Shown piece by piece: positions 53,175 through 60,575 of a stretch of 64,000 bases of DNA (positions are counted from its first letter, which is position 1; each line of letters begins with the position of its first letter). Position numbers and translations under genes: made by a program. Origin of the DNA: a virus; IMG/VR virus record IMGVR_UViG_3300044712_001255, positions 62,001 to 126,000 of that record; one strand, 5' to 3'. The notes under the pieces were generated by a model. It saw only the letters and a program-made list of their open reading frames with translations, had not been told where the DNA came from and did no database searches.

Positions 53175-53254
53175 CGGAATGTTAGGCGTAGCAGCCCAAA
53201 GCTGCGCTGGGTCAGCCGTAGTCATTCGGCGCAGTTCAACTCTGCGACATTCCG
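53175..53254 (+). ncRNA. tRNA-like structure in the leader of the RNA ligase gene
   Basis: An acceptor-type stem CGGAATGT (53175-53182) pairs perfectly with ACATTCCG (53247-53254). T8/A9-like TA follows at 53183-53184. A perfect T-arm is present: stem CGCAG/CTGCG (53230-53234, 53242-53246) with loop TTCAACT, which fits the tRNA T-loop consensus. The 45 nt between do not fold into a normal D-arm plus a 5-bp/7-nt anticodon arm; the best parts are GGC/GCC near 53185-53196 and a GCTG/CAGC stem with 8-nt loop at 53201-53216. No CCA is encoded. It ends 2 nt before the ligase ATG. Either a decayed tRNA gene or a tRNA mimic. Confidence 0.5.
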
Positions 53255-53256
53255 CT

Positions 53257-54045
53257 ATGAAAGAGATTAGGAAATACGACCGTACACCACACATTCGTGG
53301 GTCACGTTTCCAAAATGGAGACCACGACATGGAGGCTGTGCCATGGGAGTTTCTACGCGGTAAGAACCTCGTAGTCGAAGAGAAGATCGATGGGTCAAAT
53401 TGCGGTATTTCTTTCGATAATGGGCAACTTCTGCTTCAGTCTCGTGGGCACTATCTGCAGGGAGGCCCACGCGAGAAGCAATTCACTATTCTAAAACAGT
53501 GGGCCAATTCAAAGCAAGAGGAATTGTACTGCGTCGCTGGCGAGCGTTACATCATCTACGGTGAGAACATGTACGCAAAGCACACTGTGTTCTACGATGC
53601 ATTGCCTCACTACTTCATGGAATTCGATGTCTATGATATGCAGGAGGGTGTCTTCTTAAGCACCCAGGCTCGACGACAATTGTTGTCTGCGATCAATGTA
53701 AGTTCAGTGCTCGTGCTCGCTGAGCGAAAATTTGACAAGCTCGATGAGCTACGAGCGCTCATAGGTCGCAGTAACTTCATCACTCCGGCGCGGTTACAAA
53801 ATTTGCGTATGGCGAGTGTGTTGGCAGGAGTAGCATTTGAAGATGCTTTGACGCACACAGACATGAATGAAAATATGGAAGGTCTCTACGTCAAGTGGGA
53901 GGAAGACGGGATCGTTAAGGGCCGTTATAAGTTTGTTCGTGATTCATTTACGAACGCAATTTTAGAGCAGGAGACTCACTGGCACGATCGACCCATCATC
54001 CAGAACATGCTGGTGCCGGGTGCATTTGAGAAGATGTTTGAGTAG
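53257..54045 (+). CDS. RNA ligase (nucleotidyltransferase type)
   Basis: 262 residues from ATG 53257; the frame extends upstream but through the tRNA-like element. The KxDG motif VVEEKIDGSNCG puts the adenylated Lys at residue 43. Further ligase motifs: YIIYGENMYAKHTVFYD (motif III-like), ENMEGLYVKWEE (motif IV) and KGRYKFVR (motif V). It is closest in layout to small Rnl2-like ligases. It would seal RNA prepared by the Pnkp at 50499. No ribosome site precedes the ATG other than the tRNA-like fold itself, so its translation may be controlled by that structure. Confidence 0.85.
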   Translation: MKEIRKYDRTPHIRGSRFQNGDHDMEAVPWEFLRGKNLVVEEKIDGSNCGISFDNGQLLLQSRGHYLQGGPREKQFTILKQWANSKQEELYCVAGERYIIYGENMYAKHTVFYDALPHYFMEFDVYDMQEGVFLSTQARRQLLSAINVSSVLVLAERKFDKLDELRALIGRSNFITPARLQNLRMASVLAGVAFEDALTHTDMNENMEGLYVKWEEDGIVKGRYKFVRDSFTNAILEQETHWHDRPIIQNMLVPGAFEKMFE

Positions 54046-54051
54046 AATGGA

Positions 54052-54894
54052 ATGACTATGGGAAATTATGCTTGGCTAACTGACATTCACCTTGATGCAA
54101 TCGATGACAATCGATTGATGCGACTCGTTGAAGATATCAAGGCGACTCGTCCTGATGGCGTCATCATCTCTGGCGATGTTTCGAATGCTCGTCAGGTTGT
54201 GTATCACCTCTCTGCTCTCGAAAGAGGCGTTCAGCTTCCGATTTACTTTGTGTTGGGTAATCACGATTACTACGGTGGAAGCATTGAAACTGTGCGTAAG
54301 TCGATGAAGGACCTTGCACGGTTGTCGCCATACCTGAAGTACTTGCCCAATTCTGGGTACGAGATGCTCAATGAATCGACTGCAATTGTTGGACACGATT
54401 GTTGGTATGATGCAAATTGGGGTGATGCAAAGGGATCGTCAATGATCTTAAATGATTGGCACCTCATTCATGAGTACAGACAATTCGCGGGGCCGTCGAT
54501 GTATGGGCGTGGTGATAGTAGACCAAGTCGACAGAAGACGATTGAAATCTCGCAGCAGCTTGCTCGAGAAGGAGTCGTGCACCTGCAGGATTCGATTAAG
54601 AAGGCGATGCGCTACGCTAGGAACGTTGTTGTAGTGAGCCACGTGCCACCCTTCAGGGAGTCACACATCTACAATGGCAAGATTGGAGATAACAACGCTC
54701 ATCCGTGGTTCACTTGCAAGATGCTTGGTGACATGCTGACAGACGCTGCAAAGGCGTTTCCAGATAGAAACATCATTTCGTTGTCTGGACACACTCACGG
54801 TAGGTACCAGGGTAAGTTTGCCAACAACCTAGAGGTATTTGTGGGTGAAGCAGCGTACAGCAACCCCAAGGTGGAGCGCAACTTTCAGCTATGA
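54052..54894 (+). CDS. Calcineurin-like metallophosphoesterase
   Basis: 280 residues (ATG 54058 is a possible second start). All the metal motifs are there: TDIHLD, GVIISGDVSN, VLGNHDYYGG, VVVSHVPP and SGHTHG. It binds two metals and cleaves phosphoesters; substrates range from cyclic nucleotides and RNA ends to phosphoproteins. Next to RNA repair genes, a role on RNA or cyclic nucleotide signals is possible. The stop overlaps the methyltransferase start (ATGA). Confidence 0.85.
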   Translation: MTMGNYAWLTDIHLDAIDDNRLMRLVEDIKATRPDGVIISGDVSNARQVVYHLSALERGVQLPIYFVLGNHDYYGGSIETVRKSMKDLARLSPYLKYLPNSGYEMLNESTAIVGHDCWYDANWGDAKGSSMILNDWHLIHEYRQFAGPSMYGRGDSRPSRQKTIEISQQLAREGVVHLQDSIKKAMRYARNVVVVSHVPPFRESHIYNGKIGDNNAHPWFTCKMLGDMLTDAAKAFPDRNIISLSGHTHGRYQGKFANNLEVFVGEAAYSNPKVERNFQL

Positions 54895-55658
54895 CAGTCG
54901 TAGAATTCCCTGATGGGTACGCTATTCTTGGTGATGGAACGTCACCAACGACAGTATCTCAAGCCATGGCGTGGGTCGGTGATGGACAGTTCATTGTGCA
55001 CACTGATCCGCCCTATGGTGGCATCTTAAAAGAGGATTGGGATAGGCAGTTTCCTGAAGTTCAGCATGCTGCGTGGATGTTGGATTGGACAGTTCTTTGG
55101 ACAGATCATTTACCCATTGGAGGTACGGCGTACGTGTGGGGAGGCGTAGGAACGTATCGCAATCGACCATTCTTTCGCTACCTGTGTGACGTCGAGTTCA
55201 GAGCGAGCGTGAAGATTCAGAACTTTATCACATGGGGAAAGAAGAGGGGCATCGGGACCGCGTACAATTATCTCTTCACTCGAGAAGAATTGGCCTTCAT
55301 GGTGAAGGGAGGAAAAAACGCCAAGCCCTCCGTGTTCAATGTGCCGCTGCTTGACGAGCTGCGGGGTTACGAGGGATACAATAAGCAGTATCCTGCAAAG
55401 AGCGCTTACAAACGTCGTACAAATGTGTGGACTGACATCACTGAAAAGTTGCGTAACAAGGTGCACGTTGCTGAGAAGCCCGTGTCGCTTTGCAAGGTAC
55501 CCATCGGCGCAAGCACGAATCCTGGACATTGGGTGATCGATCCGTTCGCTGGATCTGGTGCCACGGCGCTAGCTGCAAGAGAACTTGGTCGTCGATTCAT
55601 TGTGGTTGAAAATGATCCTGAAGCGTTCGCAGTGTTGGTGAAGCGACTTGGAAAATGA
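54891..55658 (+). CDS. DNA methyltransferase (N6-adenine or N4-cytosine, beta-type order)
   Basis: 255 residues. Catalytic motif IV DPPYGG (near residue 39) comes before the SAM-binding VIDPFAGSGATALAARELGR near the C-terminus, the order of beta-class enzymes. DPPY suggests adenine N6 or cytosine N4. No restriction partner is nearby, so it is likely an orphan that protects phage DNA from host nucleases or marks it. It overlaps the phosphoesterase gene by 4 bp. Confidence 0.87.
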   Translation: MTVVEFPDGYAILGDGTSPTTVSQAMAWVGDGQFIVHTDPPYGGILKEDWDRQFPEVQHAAWMLDWTVLWTDHLPIGGTAYVWGGVGTYRNRPFFRYLCDVEFRASVKIQNFITWGKKRGIGTAYNYLFTREELAFMVKGGKNAKPSVFNVPLLDELRGYEGYNKQYPAKSAYKRRTNVWTDITEKLRNKVHVAEKPVSLCKVPIGASTNPGHWVIDPFAGSGATALAARELGRRFIVVENDPEAFAVLVKRLGK

Positions 55659-55662
55659 TCAA

Positions 55663-56583
55663 ATGTCAATAGAAGAAGTGAAGTTTCAACATTATGCGTG
55701 GTCTCCCGAACAACGAGATGCGTTGAGGGATATTTTTCGTAATTGTTTGTCTTCTCATGAGGCTAAGACATTGTCAATTGCATTTGAAGCTGGTGGGATG
55801 ATTTGTGGTGGTGCAGCGAGGCGTATAGCTGCATCGCTGTTCAAGATCAATGCACGACCACGCACAAATCATGTTGATTACGTTTCATCATATTTTCGCG
55901 ACGGTCGTCATGACTCTTTCAATAAACCTGGCGATATTGACGTATTCTTCCCAACAGATGAGTCAGTGACGCGATTTTGGCGCAACTTCTCGGTGTCGAG
56001 CATTCCAAGCGTTGCGCATGTCTCTGAATCTGTGTTGGGATATGCACGAAACATTCGCATCAACACAGGTGTGAACATTCAGGTAGTAAAACCTGTGTGT
56101 GGGTCTACTGTTGAACATCAGTTGGCGTCATTTGACATCTACAATGCAATGATTGGGTTGAATGCGCATAAGGCGATCATTCCTGACGAGTGGCATTACC
56201 TTGAACAACATTCAATGTTGCATGTTCACAGATTTCAGACTGATTATCAGCTGAAACGCATCATCAAGTGGATGACGCGGCAACAATACGAGTCGCTTTC
56301 TCCCAAAACGGCGTCAGAAGTTGGCACCTATGCGTTTGAGTTGATGGAACGTATCAAGGAGGCTGATGGTCTTCCAACTCCTTGGAAGGACGTAAAAATT
56401 ACTGTCGATACAGTACGTCATGCGCTTTATCCGTTGCTTACGCACCTCACGAATGACCAGTTACTTTTGTTGTCAACCGTCATGATGACTCGAGATAGCT
56501 ACGGCAATATCGGCGCCAACCCGGCAATGGATATAATTCAGGATCGATCAAAGCAAACAATTTGTAGTGCAAATAGTGACTAA
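55663..56583 (+). CDS. Predicted nucleotidyltransferase-fold protein
   Basis: 306 residues from ATG 55663. The pattern GGMICGGAARRIAASLF, then NKPGDIDVFFPT (GG..R plus DxD), is that of the Pol-beta-like nucleotidyltransferase superfamily, in the form used by several unnamed phage proteins. The middle (VQVVKPVCGSTVEHQLASFD-like) and the helical C-terminal half are compatible with a tRNA-nucleotidyltransferase-like layout, but catalytic identity is unproven. Close to the RNA repair cluster, an RNA-end activity is an attractive guess only. Confidence 0.55.
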   Translation: MSIEEVKFQHYAWSPEQRDALRDIFRNCLSSHEAKTLSIAFEAGGMICGGAARRIAASLFKINARPRTNHVDYVSSYFRDGRHDSFNKPGDIDVFFPTDESVTRFWRNFSVSSIPSVAHVSESVLGYARNIRINTGVNIQVVKPVCGSTVEHQLASFDIYNAMIGLNAHKAIIPDEWHYLEQHSMLHVHRFQTDYQLKRIIKWMTRQQYESLSPKTASEVGTYAFELMERIKEADGLPTPWKDVKITVDTVRHALYPLLTHLTNDQLLLLSTVMMTRDSYGNIGANPAMDIIQDRSKQTICSANSD

Positions 56584-56589
56584 GAAAGG

Positions 56590-56601
56590 TATAGTAACCA
56601 C
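56590..56601 (+). promoter_or_regulatory. Leaderless-type promoter
   Basis: TATAGT (56590-56595), 6 nt (AACCAC), ATG 56602, just after the upstream stop. Confidence 0.55.
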
Positions 56602-56901
56602 ATGTTGAAGCAAACGCTTGGAAAGCAGCTCACTGAGCAAGAGAAAAGTCAGCAGATCATCGATAACCTTGAGTCTCATCTCAAGGAAGCGAAACGACAG
56701 CTTGCGTATCTTCAGGATCGCGCAAACAGGTATGATGATCTTCGAAATCGTAAGACTTTCTTGAAGAAGAAGTCTGAGCGTCAGTTCAAGATCACTAAGC
56801 GCTTTATCATGGCTGATCGCGCCGCAGCGCAGACGATTCAGTTCATCGATAAGCTCGAGAGTGAGATCAAGTCGGTGAGGGACACTGCCCAGAAAACCTA
56901 G
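56602..56901 (+). CDS. Small coiled-coil protein
   Basis: 99 residues, Lys/Glu/Gln-rich and helical throughout (QIIDNLESHLKEAKRQLAYL, IQFIDKLESEIKSVRDTAQ), with heptad spacing of Leu/Ile typical of a coiled coil. No domain recognised. Confidence 0.65.
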   Translation: MLKQTLGKQLTEQEKSQQIIDNLESHLKEAKRQLAYLQDRANRYDDLRNRKTFLKKKSERQFKITKRFIMADRAAAQTIQFIDKLESEIKSVRDTAQKT

Positions 56902-56938
56902 TGCAACAAGGCTCGAAAAGTAGTAGATATAGAGATGT

Positions 56939-56957
56939 GGGCCACCGAGTGTGGCCC
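56939..56957 (+). other. Leader hairpin of the HNH gene
   Basis: 7-bp stem GGGCCAC/GTGGCCC with a 5-nt loop lies 27 nt before ATG 56985 and upstream of its ribosome site. It may terminate the previous message or stabilise the leader. Confidence 0.4.
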
Positions 56958-56984
56958 GACTCGTAGGAGAAAGAGGAAAATCAA

Positions 56985-57515
56985 ATGAAGCGTGCGCTTC
57001 TGCTTAATGCTGACTGGACTCCGATGCACTTTGTTGATGAAGACGAAGCGATATACCTTTTGTACCTCAACAAGGCAGAAATGGTCATTATCACCGATGG
57101 CCAGCAATCAAAGTGGCCAAAGGGTCATGGACTTGCAAATGGCGGAGAGTTCCCAGCAGGTGCTACACTTCGTTTGCTTGAGCACGTGAAGAAGCGTTGG
57201 AAGCCTCCACAGTTTCGTAAGCGTGTCATGTTCAATCGTGACAATTGGCAGTGCCAGTACTGTGGTGCTGCTGTGAATTCGTCTACTGCGACAATTGAAC
57301 ACATTGTTCCTGAATCACGTGGTGGACCAAAGTCTTGGTTGAATTGCGTCACTGCGTGCACACATTGCAACAGGCGCAAGATGAACAGGACTCCTGATGA
57401 GGCAGGTATGACTCTTCGCAGTGTTCCTAAGGTGCCTGCGCCGATCCACTATTGGGACATTCAACGTTCTTCTGAGTGGCATCCCGACTGGGATTATCTG
57501 TTGGGCAAGCAATAG
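56985..57515 (+). CDS. HNH endonuclease (stand-alone bacterial/phage type)
   Basis: 176 residues. It follows the widespread small HNH family: N-terminal LLLNADWTPMHFV and ALYLLYLNKAE-type segment, then FNRDNWQCQYCGAAVNSSTA, ATIEHIVPESRGGPKSWLNC and TACTHCNRRKMNRTPDEAGM. Two Cys pairs hold zinc around the HNH residues. Such proteins are often found near packaging or replication genes of phages; it is different from the homing enzymes at 12732-17499. AGGAGAAAGAGG precedes the ATG. Confidence 0.87.
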   Translation: MKRALLLNADWTPMHFVDEDEAIYLLYLNKAEMVIITDGQQSKWPKGHGLANGGEFPAGATLRLLEHVKKRWKPPQFRKRVMFNRDNWQCQYCGAAVNSSTATIEHIVPESRGGPKSWLNCVTACTHCNRRKMNRTPDEAGMTLRSVPKVPAPIHYWDIQRSSEWHPDWDYLLGKQ

Positions 57516-57520
57516 ATAGA

Positions 57521-57751
57521 ATGATGAGGATAAGGGTTGGGCGTTTACGTCAAATCATCAAAGAAGAACTTCAATGTTCTTATAAGGGATTGGGCCAACG
57601 CCAACCCGTCCGCAACGTCTCCGGGCCGTTTTCTAGCTTTCTAGCAGACGATGAATCCCTAGACGACAATGATTCATTATGGATTGAGCCTAAGTCAAAG
57701 GCAAAAATTCGTAGTTGGATGCACGACATGGGCCTTGCTGAAGATGCGTAG
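57521..57751 (+). CDS. Small protein with capsid-targeting-like N-terminus
   Basis: 76 residues from ATG 57521 (57524 possible). It starts MMRIRVGRLRQIIKEELQ, the clearest copy of the shared LRxxIxxE leader. The rest is acidic and probably unstructured (SSFLADDESLDDNDSLW). No enzymatic domain. Candidate packaged internal protein, by analogy with T4 internal proteins whose leader is removed by the prohead protease. Confidence 0.5.
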   Translation: MMRIRVGRLRQIIKEELQCSYKGLGQRQPVRNVSGPFSSFLADDESLDDNDSLWIEPKSKAKIRSWMHDMGLAEDA

Positions 57752-57794
57752 CGCACGTAACGTATTGGCTCCATAGATATAGCGAGGAGTTTCC

Positions 57795-58949
57795 ATGGAG
57801 TTGAAGCTGAAATTACGCCAGCTACAGGACGTTGCACGGACGACCTTAAATGAAGACAAGGCTATCCAAACACTGCGCGAGGAGGCTCGTAAGGTGTTTG
57901 GCCCTACGATGCGTGTCGATGGTACGCCAGTTGCTCTTGCGACTCGTATCAATGATCACCTTTCGTACCTTGAACACACCGGAGCTGATGTTGACGTACG
58001 AGTCAAGACGTCTGTTTTGACTGCGTTGATGAAGCATCCAGTAGCCGAAGTACGCAAAGTGGCTGCTCGGTTGTTGCCTGAAAAGCTTGCGTTGAACATG
58101 ACTCAGGACAGGGATGCTGGCGTAAGAGCTACAATTGCCCGCCGCATGCCTGCGCAGATCGTTAAGGAAATGTGCAAACGTTATCCGAACGATGATCAAC
58201 TTCACACCATCTTGTCTGAAGCTGTTGAAGAATTTGATATTCATGGCGATAAACGACTTGGAGATTCTGCAAAAACAAAGACTATTGAGTTGTCTGAGGC
58301 GTGGTACGAGCAACAGGCTCAACGCATCCTCGAAGATTACAATGAATTCAGCAGCGCAATGCCTCGTCAAATTGACAGGCACTGGAACCCGCTTGCTGTA
58401 AGGCGATACGTTGATAGCGTAAGGGCAACGTCTGGCGTCACAATCGACGTTGAGCGTTTACAAAAGGCTGTTGATAAGTTGCTTGAGGACCTTGATGATC
58501 GTAGGGAAGAGAACTACGAATACCGCACTATGCGCGAGGTCAAGGCCTCATTGAAACAACTTGTCAATGAAGACGTCTCAGGCGCTCGTCAAGTGATGCC
58601 AGTTATTTCTGAGGCAGAAGAAGACGTTGTTAAAAATCTTTTGAACTCGCAGATGTCTTCGCATGAATATATGCGTTTCTTCGAGTCAATCTTCAGAGTT
58701 CGTAAGGCAAATGTGCCAGCAGCGATTCGCAAGTATCGTTTGGGTGAAGGAATCTCTCACGATACGTTGGTTCCCATGAAGGCATACTTGCCTCACGGTC
58801 GCCTCGACGAAGTTACTGAACACGCTATTGATCGATACGTTACTGCGTGGTCTGACGCCCAAAAATTGGTGGGCGAGCCACTGCAACTTGGGTGGAACGC
58901 AGACCCAGGTGACACTTCTGTCATTGGATTCGATCTTGCTCTGTTTTGA
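57795..58949 (+). CDS. HEAT-repeat-like protein
   Basis: 384 residues. The N-terminus ELKLKLRQLQDVARTTLNED is helical. From about residue 55 there are HEAT-type units with the DxxVR signature (VDVRVKTSVLTALMKHPVAE, then VRKVAARLL, and DRDAGVRATIARRM). The C-terminal half is helical with no recognised domain. HEAT proteins usually bind other proteins or nucleic acid. GCGAGGAGTTTCC gives a good ribosome site. The gene precedes the Dps-like gene by 6 bp. Confidence 0.6.
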   Translation: MELKLKLRQLQDVARTTLNEDKAIQTLREEARKVFGPTMRVDGTPVALATRINDHLSYLEHTGADVDVRVKTSVLTALMKHPVAEVRKVAARLLPEKLALNMTQDRDAGVRATIARRMPAQIVKEMCKRYPNDDQLHTILSEAVEEFDIHGDKRLGDSAKTKTIELSEAWYEQQAQRILEDYNEFSSAMPRQIDRHWNPLAVRRYVDSVRATSGVTIDVERLQKAVDKLLEDLDDRREENYEYRTMREVKASLKQLVNEDVSGARQVMPVISEAEEDVVKNLLNSQMSSHEYMRFFESIFRVRKANVPAAIRKYRLGEGISHDTLVPMKAYLPHGRLDEVTEHAIDRYVTAWSDAQKLVGEPLQLGWNADPGDTSVIGFDLALF

Positions 58950-58955
58950 GGTAAA

Positions 58956-59540
58956 ATGCGCAGACTAAGAGAATTCACAAATGACGTTGTGTCTGGTGAC
59001 GTAGTACCAGTGTCAGCAACTGATACAAACAACACTGAGGTGCGTCAAAATATTCGAATGGATAACAACCTTGGAGTGTGGAACAGCGTTCATTATGGTG
59101 CACTTTCTGCGCTTCTTGCGCATCTGCGTTTTGTGTACTTTGTGCACCAGTTTTATCACTGGACCGCGGGTGGTACGGCGTTTTACGGCGATCATCTGAT
59201 GTTCCAGCGTATGTACGAAAAAACTCTTGAAGAGATCGATGATCTTGCTGAGAGGGCGATTGGCTTGGGAAGTAACGATAACGTTGATTTGCTAATGCAA
59301 TTTCAAACAATCGTTCCCTTGATCAAGGGATTTGGTCAATCTGTAACGCACGGTCGTGATTCAAATGCCGCTAAAAGAGCGCTAGAACTTGAATGCGAAT
59401 TGCTTATGATGATTGACAAAACCATCGAACATTTGGAGATGGATGGCCTAATGACAGTTGGTCTTGATGATCTTCTACCAAATATCAAGGCAAATCATGA
59501 GGGCCATGTTTACCTGTTGAAGCAAAGGTGTGGACAATGA
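58956..59540 (+). CDS. Dps-type ferritin-like protein
   Basis: 194 residues. The ferroxidase signature of Dps is intact with exact spacing: H68, H80 (12 apart), D95 (15 further), E99 (4 further), in YFVHQFYHWTAGGTAFYGDH and EIDDLAERAIG; the HW after the first His is also typical. Dps forms 12-mers, oxidises iron with peroxide and can bind and compact DNA. The N-terminal ~40 residues are an unusual extension. A phage-carried Dps could protect the phage genome or manage iron during infection. GAGGTAAA precedes the ATG. Confidence 0.75.
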   Translation: MRRLREFTNDVVSGDVVPVSATDTNNTEVRQNIRMDNNLGVWNSVHYGALSALLAHLRFVYFVHQFYHWTAGGTAFYGDHLMFQRMYEKTLEEIDDLAERAIGLGSNDNVDLLMQFQTIVPLIKGFGQSVTHGRDSNAAKRALELECELLMMIDKTIEHLEMDGLMTVGLDDLLPNIKANHEGHVYLLKQRCGQ

Positions 59541-60247
59541 ACCAACAGACGCCATTTGACCCTGAGGGCGAAGTAGCAGAAGAAGTTACAGATATCAAAT
59601 ATGATCGTTGGCGTGATTTGGCAATTCGCTTTCGTCAAGACGGTAGAGTTGATGCAAATCCATCACAGATTGAATCAGCAATTAATGCGTTACACAAAGC
59701 ATTAGAATTTGCTGGTGAACGTGGCATGTCTCAAGGTGAGATAGAGAAATTCTTCGTTGAAGACGTTGGATTACGACTTACGCCAACGCAAGTCAACACG
59801 CTTATTGATATCATGGCGTTTGATTTTGGTCTTGTATATGATGATGGGGGAGATAAGATATTTCTTGACGTTATTGATGAAGCGTTCGGTCATGTTGTGA
59901 AATCTCCTGAGGGACACGTCGGTATCGAAGACGAAGGTCCAGGTGGCAAGACAACTTACGACGAAGATGCAAAAGAGGGTTTCTGGTCAGCGCCAGAAGT
60001 TTTCTCAGAGGCAAAGAAAAAGGGTCCGTCAAAGAAAGCAGCAAAAGGCTGGGTAAAGGGCACAAAGACCTTCAAACAAAAGGTGAATAAGGCAAAGAAG
60101 ATTCCAGGCATCGACAATCCTGAGGGATTTGCTGCTTCCACGGAACACAAGGCCACCGGTAAGTGGCCAAAGCACGGCAAGAAAAATGAGTCTGTGCTTC
60201 AACAGTTCATAATGAATGTGTTGGCTGAACAAATGAAGGACAAGTGA
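59537..60247 (+). CDS. Hypothetical protein with helical N-terminus and basic tail
   Basis: 236 residues from ATG 59537 (overlaps the Dps gene stop). Residues 1-110: winged-helix-like helices (SQIESAINALHKALEFAGER, LTPTQVNTLIDIMAFDFGLV). Residues ~150-210: Lys/Gly-rich, probably disordered and DNA-binding (KKGPSKKAAKGWVKGTKTFK). The C-terminus ends with a QQFIMNVLAEQ segment. No family recognised. Confidence 0.55.
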   Translation: MNQQTPFDPEGEVAEEVTDIKYDRWRDLAIRFRQDGRVDANPSQIESAINALHKALEFAGERGMSQGEIEKFFVEDVGLRLTPTQVNTLIDIMAFDFGLVYDDGGDKIFLDVIDEAFGHVVKSPEGHVGIEDEGPGGKTTYDEDAKEGFWSAPEVFSEAKKKGPSKKAAKGWVKGTKTFKQKVNKAKKIPGIDNPEGFAASTEHKATGKWPKHGKKNESVLQQFIMNVLAEQMKDK

Positions 60248-60260
60248 TATTATCGCAAGC
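60248..60260 (+). promoter_or_regulatory. Leaderless-type promoter
   Basis: Extended -10 TGA-TATTAT (hexamer 60248-60253), 7 nt (CGCAAGC), ATG 60261. Confidence 0.55.
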
Positions 60261-60575
60261 ATGCAGCACCTTGCTGAGATGCTTGTAGAGTTTACCACAG
60301 TATTGTTTAGATTTGATCCAATGAATCTTGGATCGTCTAATCCACTTGAATATGACAAGGAAGCTTTGTCAATTTTGTCTCGTTTTGTCGAGAGCGGAGT
60401 TCACAAGGCAGATTATGTAGAAGCGTTGAAAATCGTCATACAAACGTTCAAGTTTTGGTTTGAAAAAGATTCAAGCCCTGAACAACTTGCCAAATTGGGG
60501 GAGCTTGCGACGGAACTCTATGATCTGATGAAGAAAAGATACGTGTTGGTCGATATTTCGGAGACATTGGGATGA
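60261..60575 (+). CDS. Small helical hypothetical protein
   Basis: 104 residues, helical (LVEFTTVLFRFDPMNLGSS, YVEALKIVIQTFKFWFEKD). Its stop overlaps the epimerase start (ATGA), so it is co-translated with it. No family recognised. Confidence 0.6.
   Translation: MQHLAEMLVEFTTVLFRFDPMNLGSSNPLEYDKEALSILSRFVESGVHKADYVEALKIVIQTFKFWFEKDSSPEQLAKLGELATELYDLMKKRYVLVDISETLG

Noticed and set aside
53176-53254. A functional tRNA gene
   Set aside because: Acceptor and T arms are perfect, but no 5-bp/7-nt anticodon arm with T33 can be formed and no CCA is encoded, so I list it as tRNA-like only.
53179-53256. N-terminal extension of the RNA ligase
   Set aside because: The frame stays open, but this stretch is the tRNA-like element, and its translation (Ala/Ser/Arg-rich) does not look like ligase sequence; the KxDG spacing fits the ATG at 53257.
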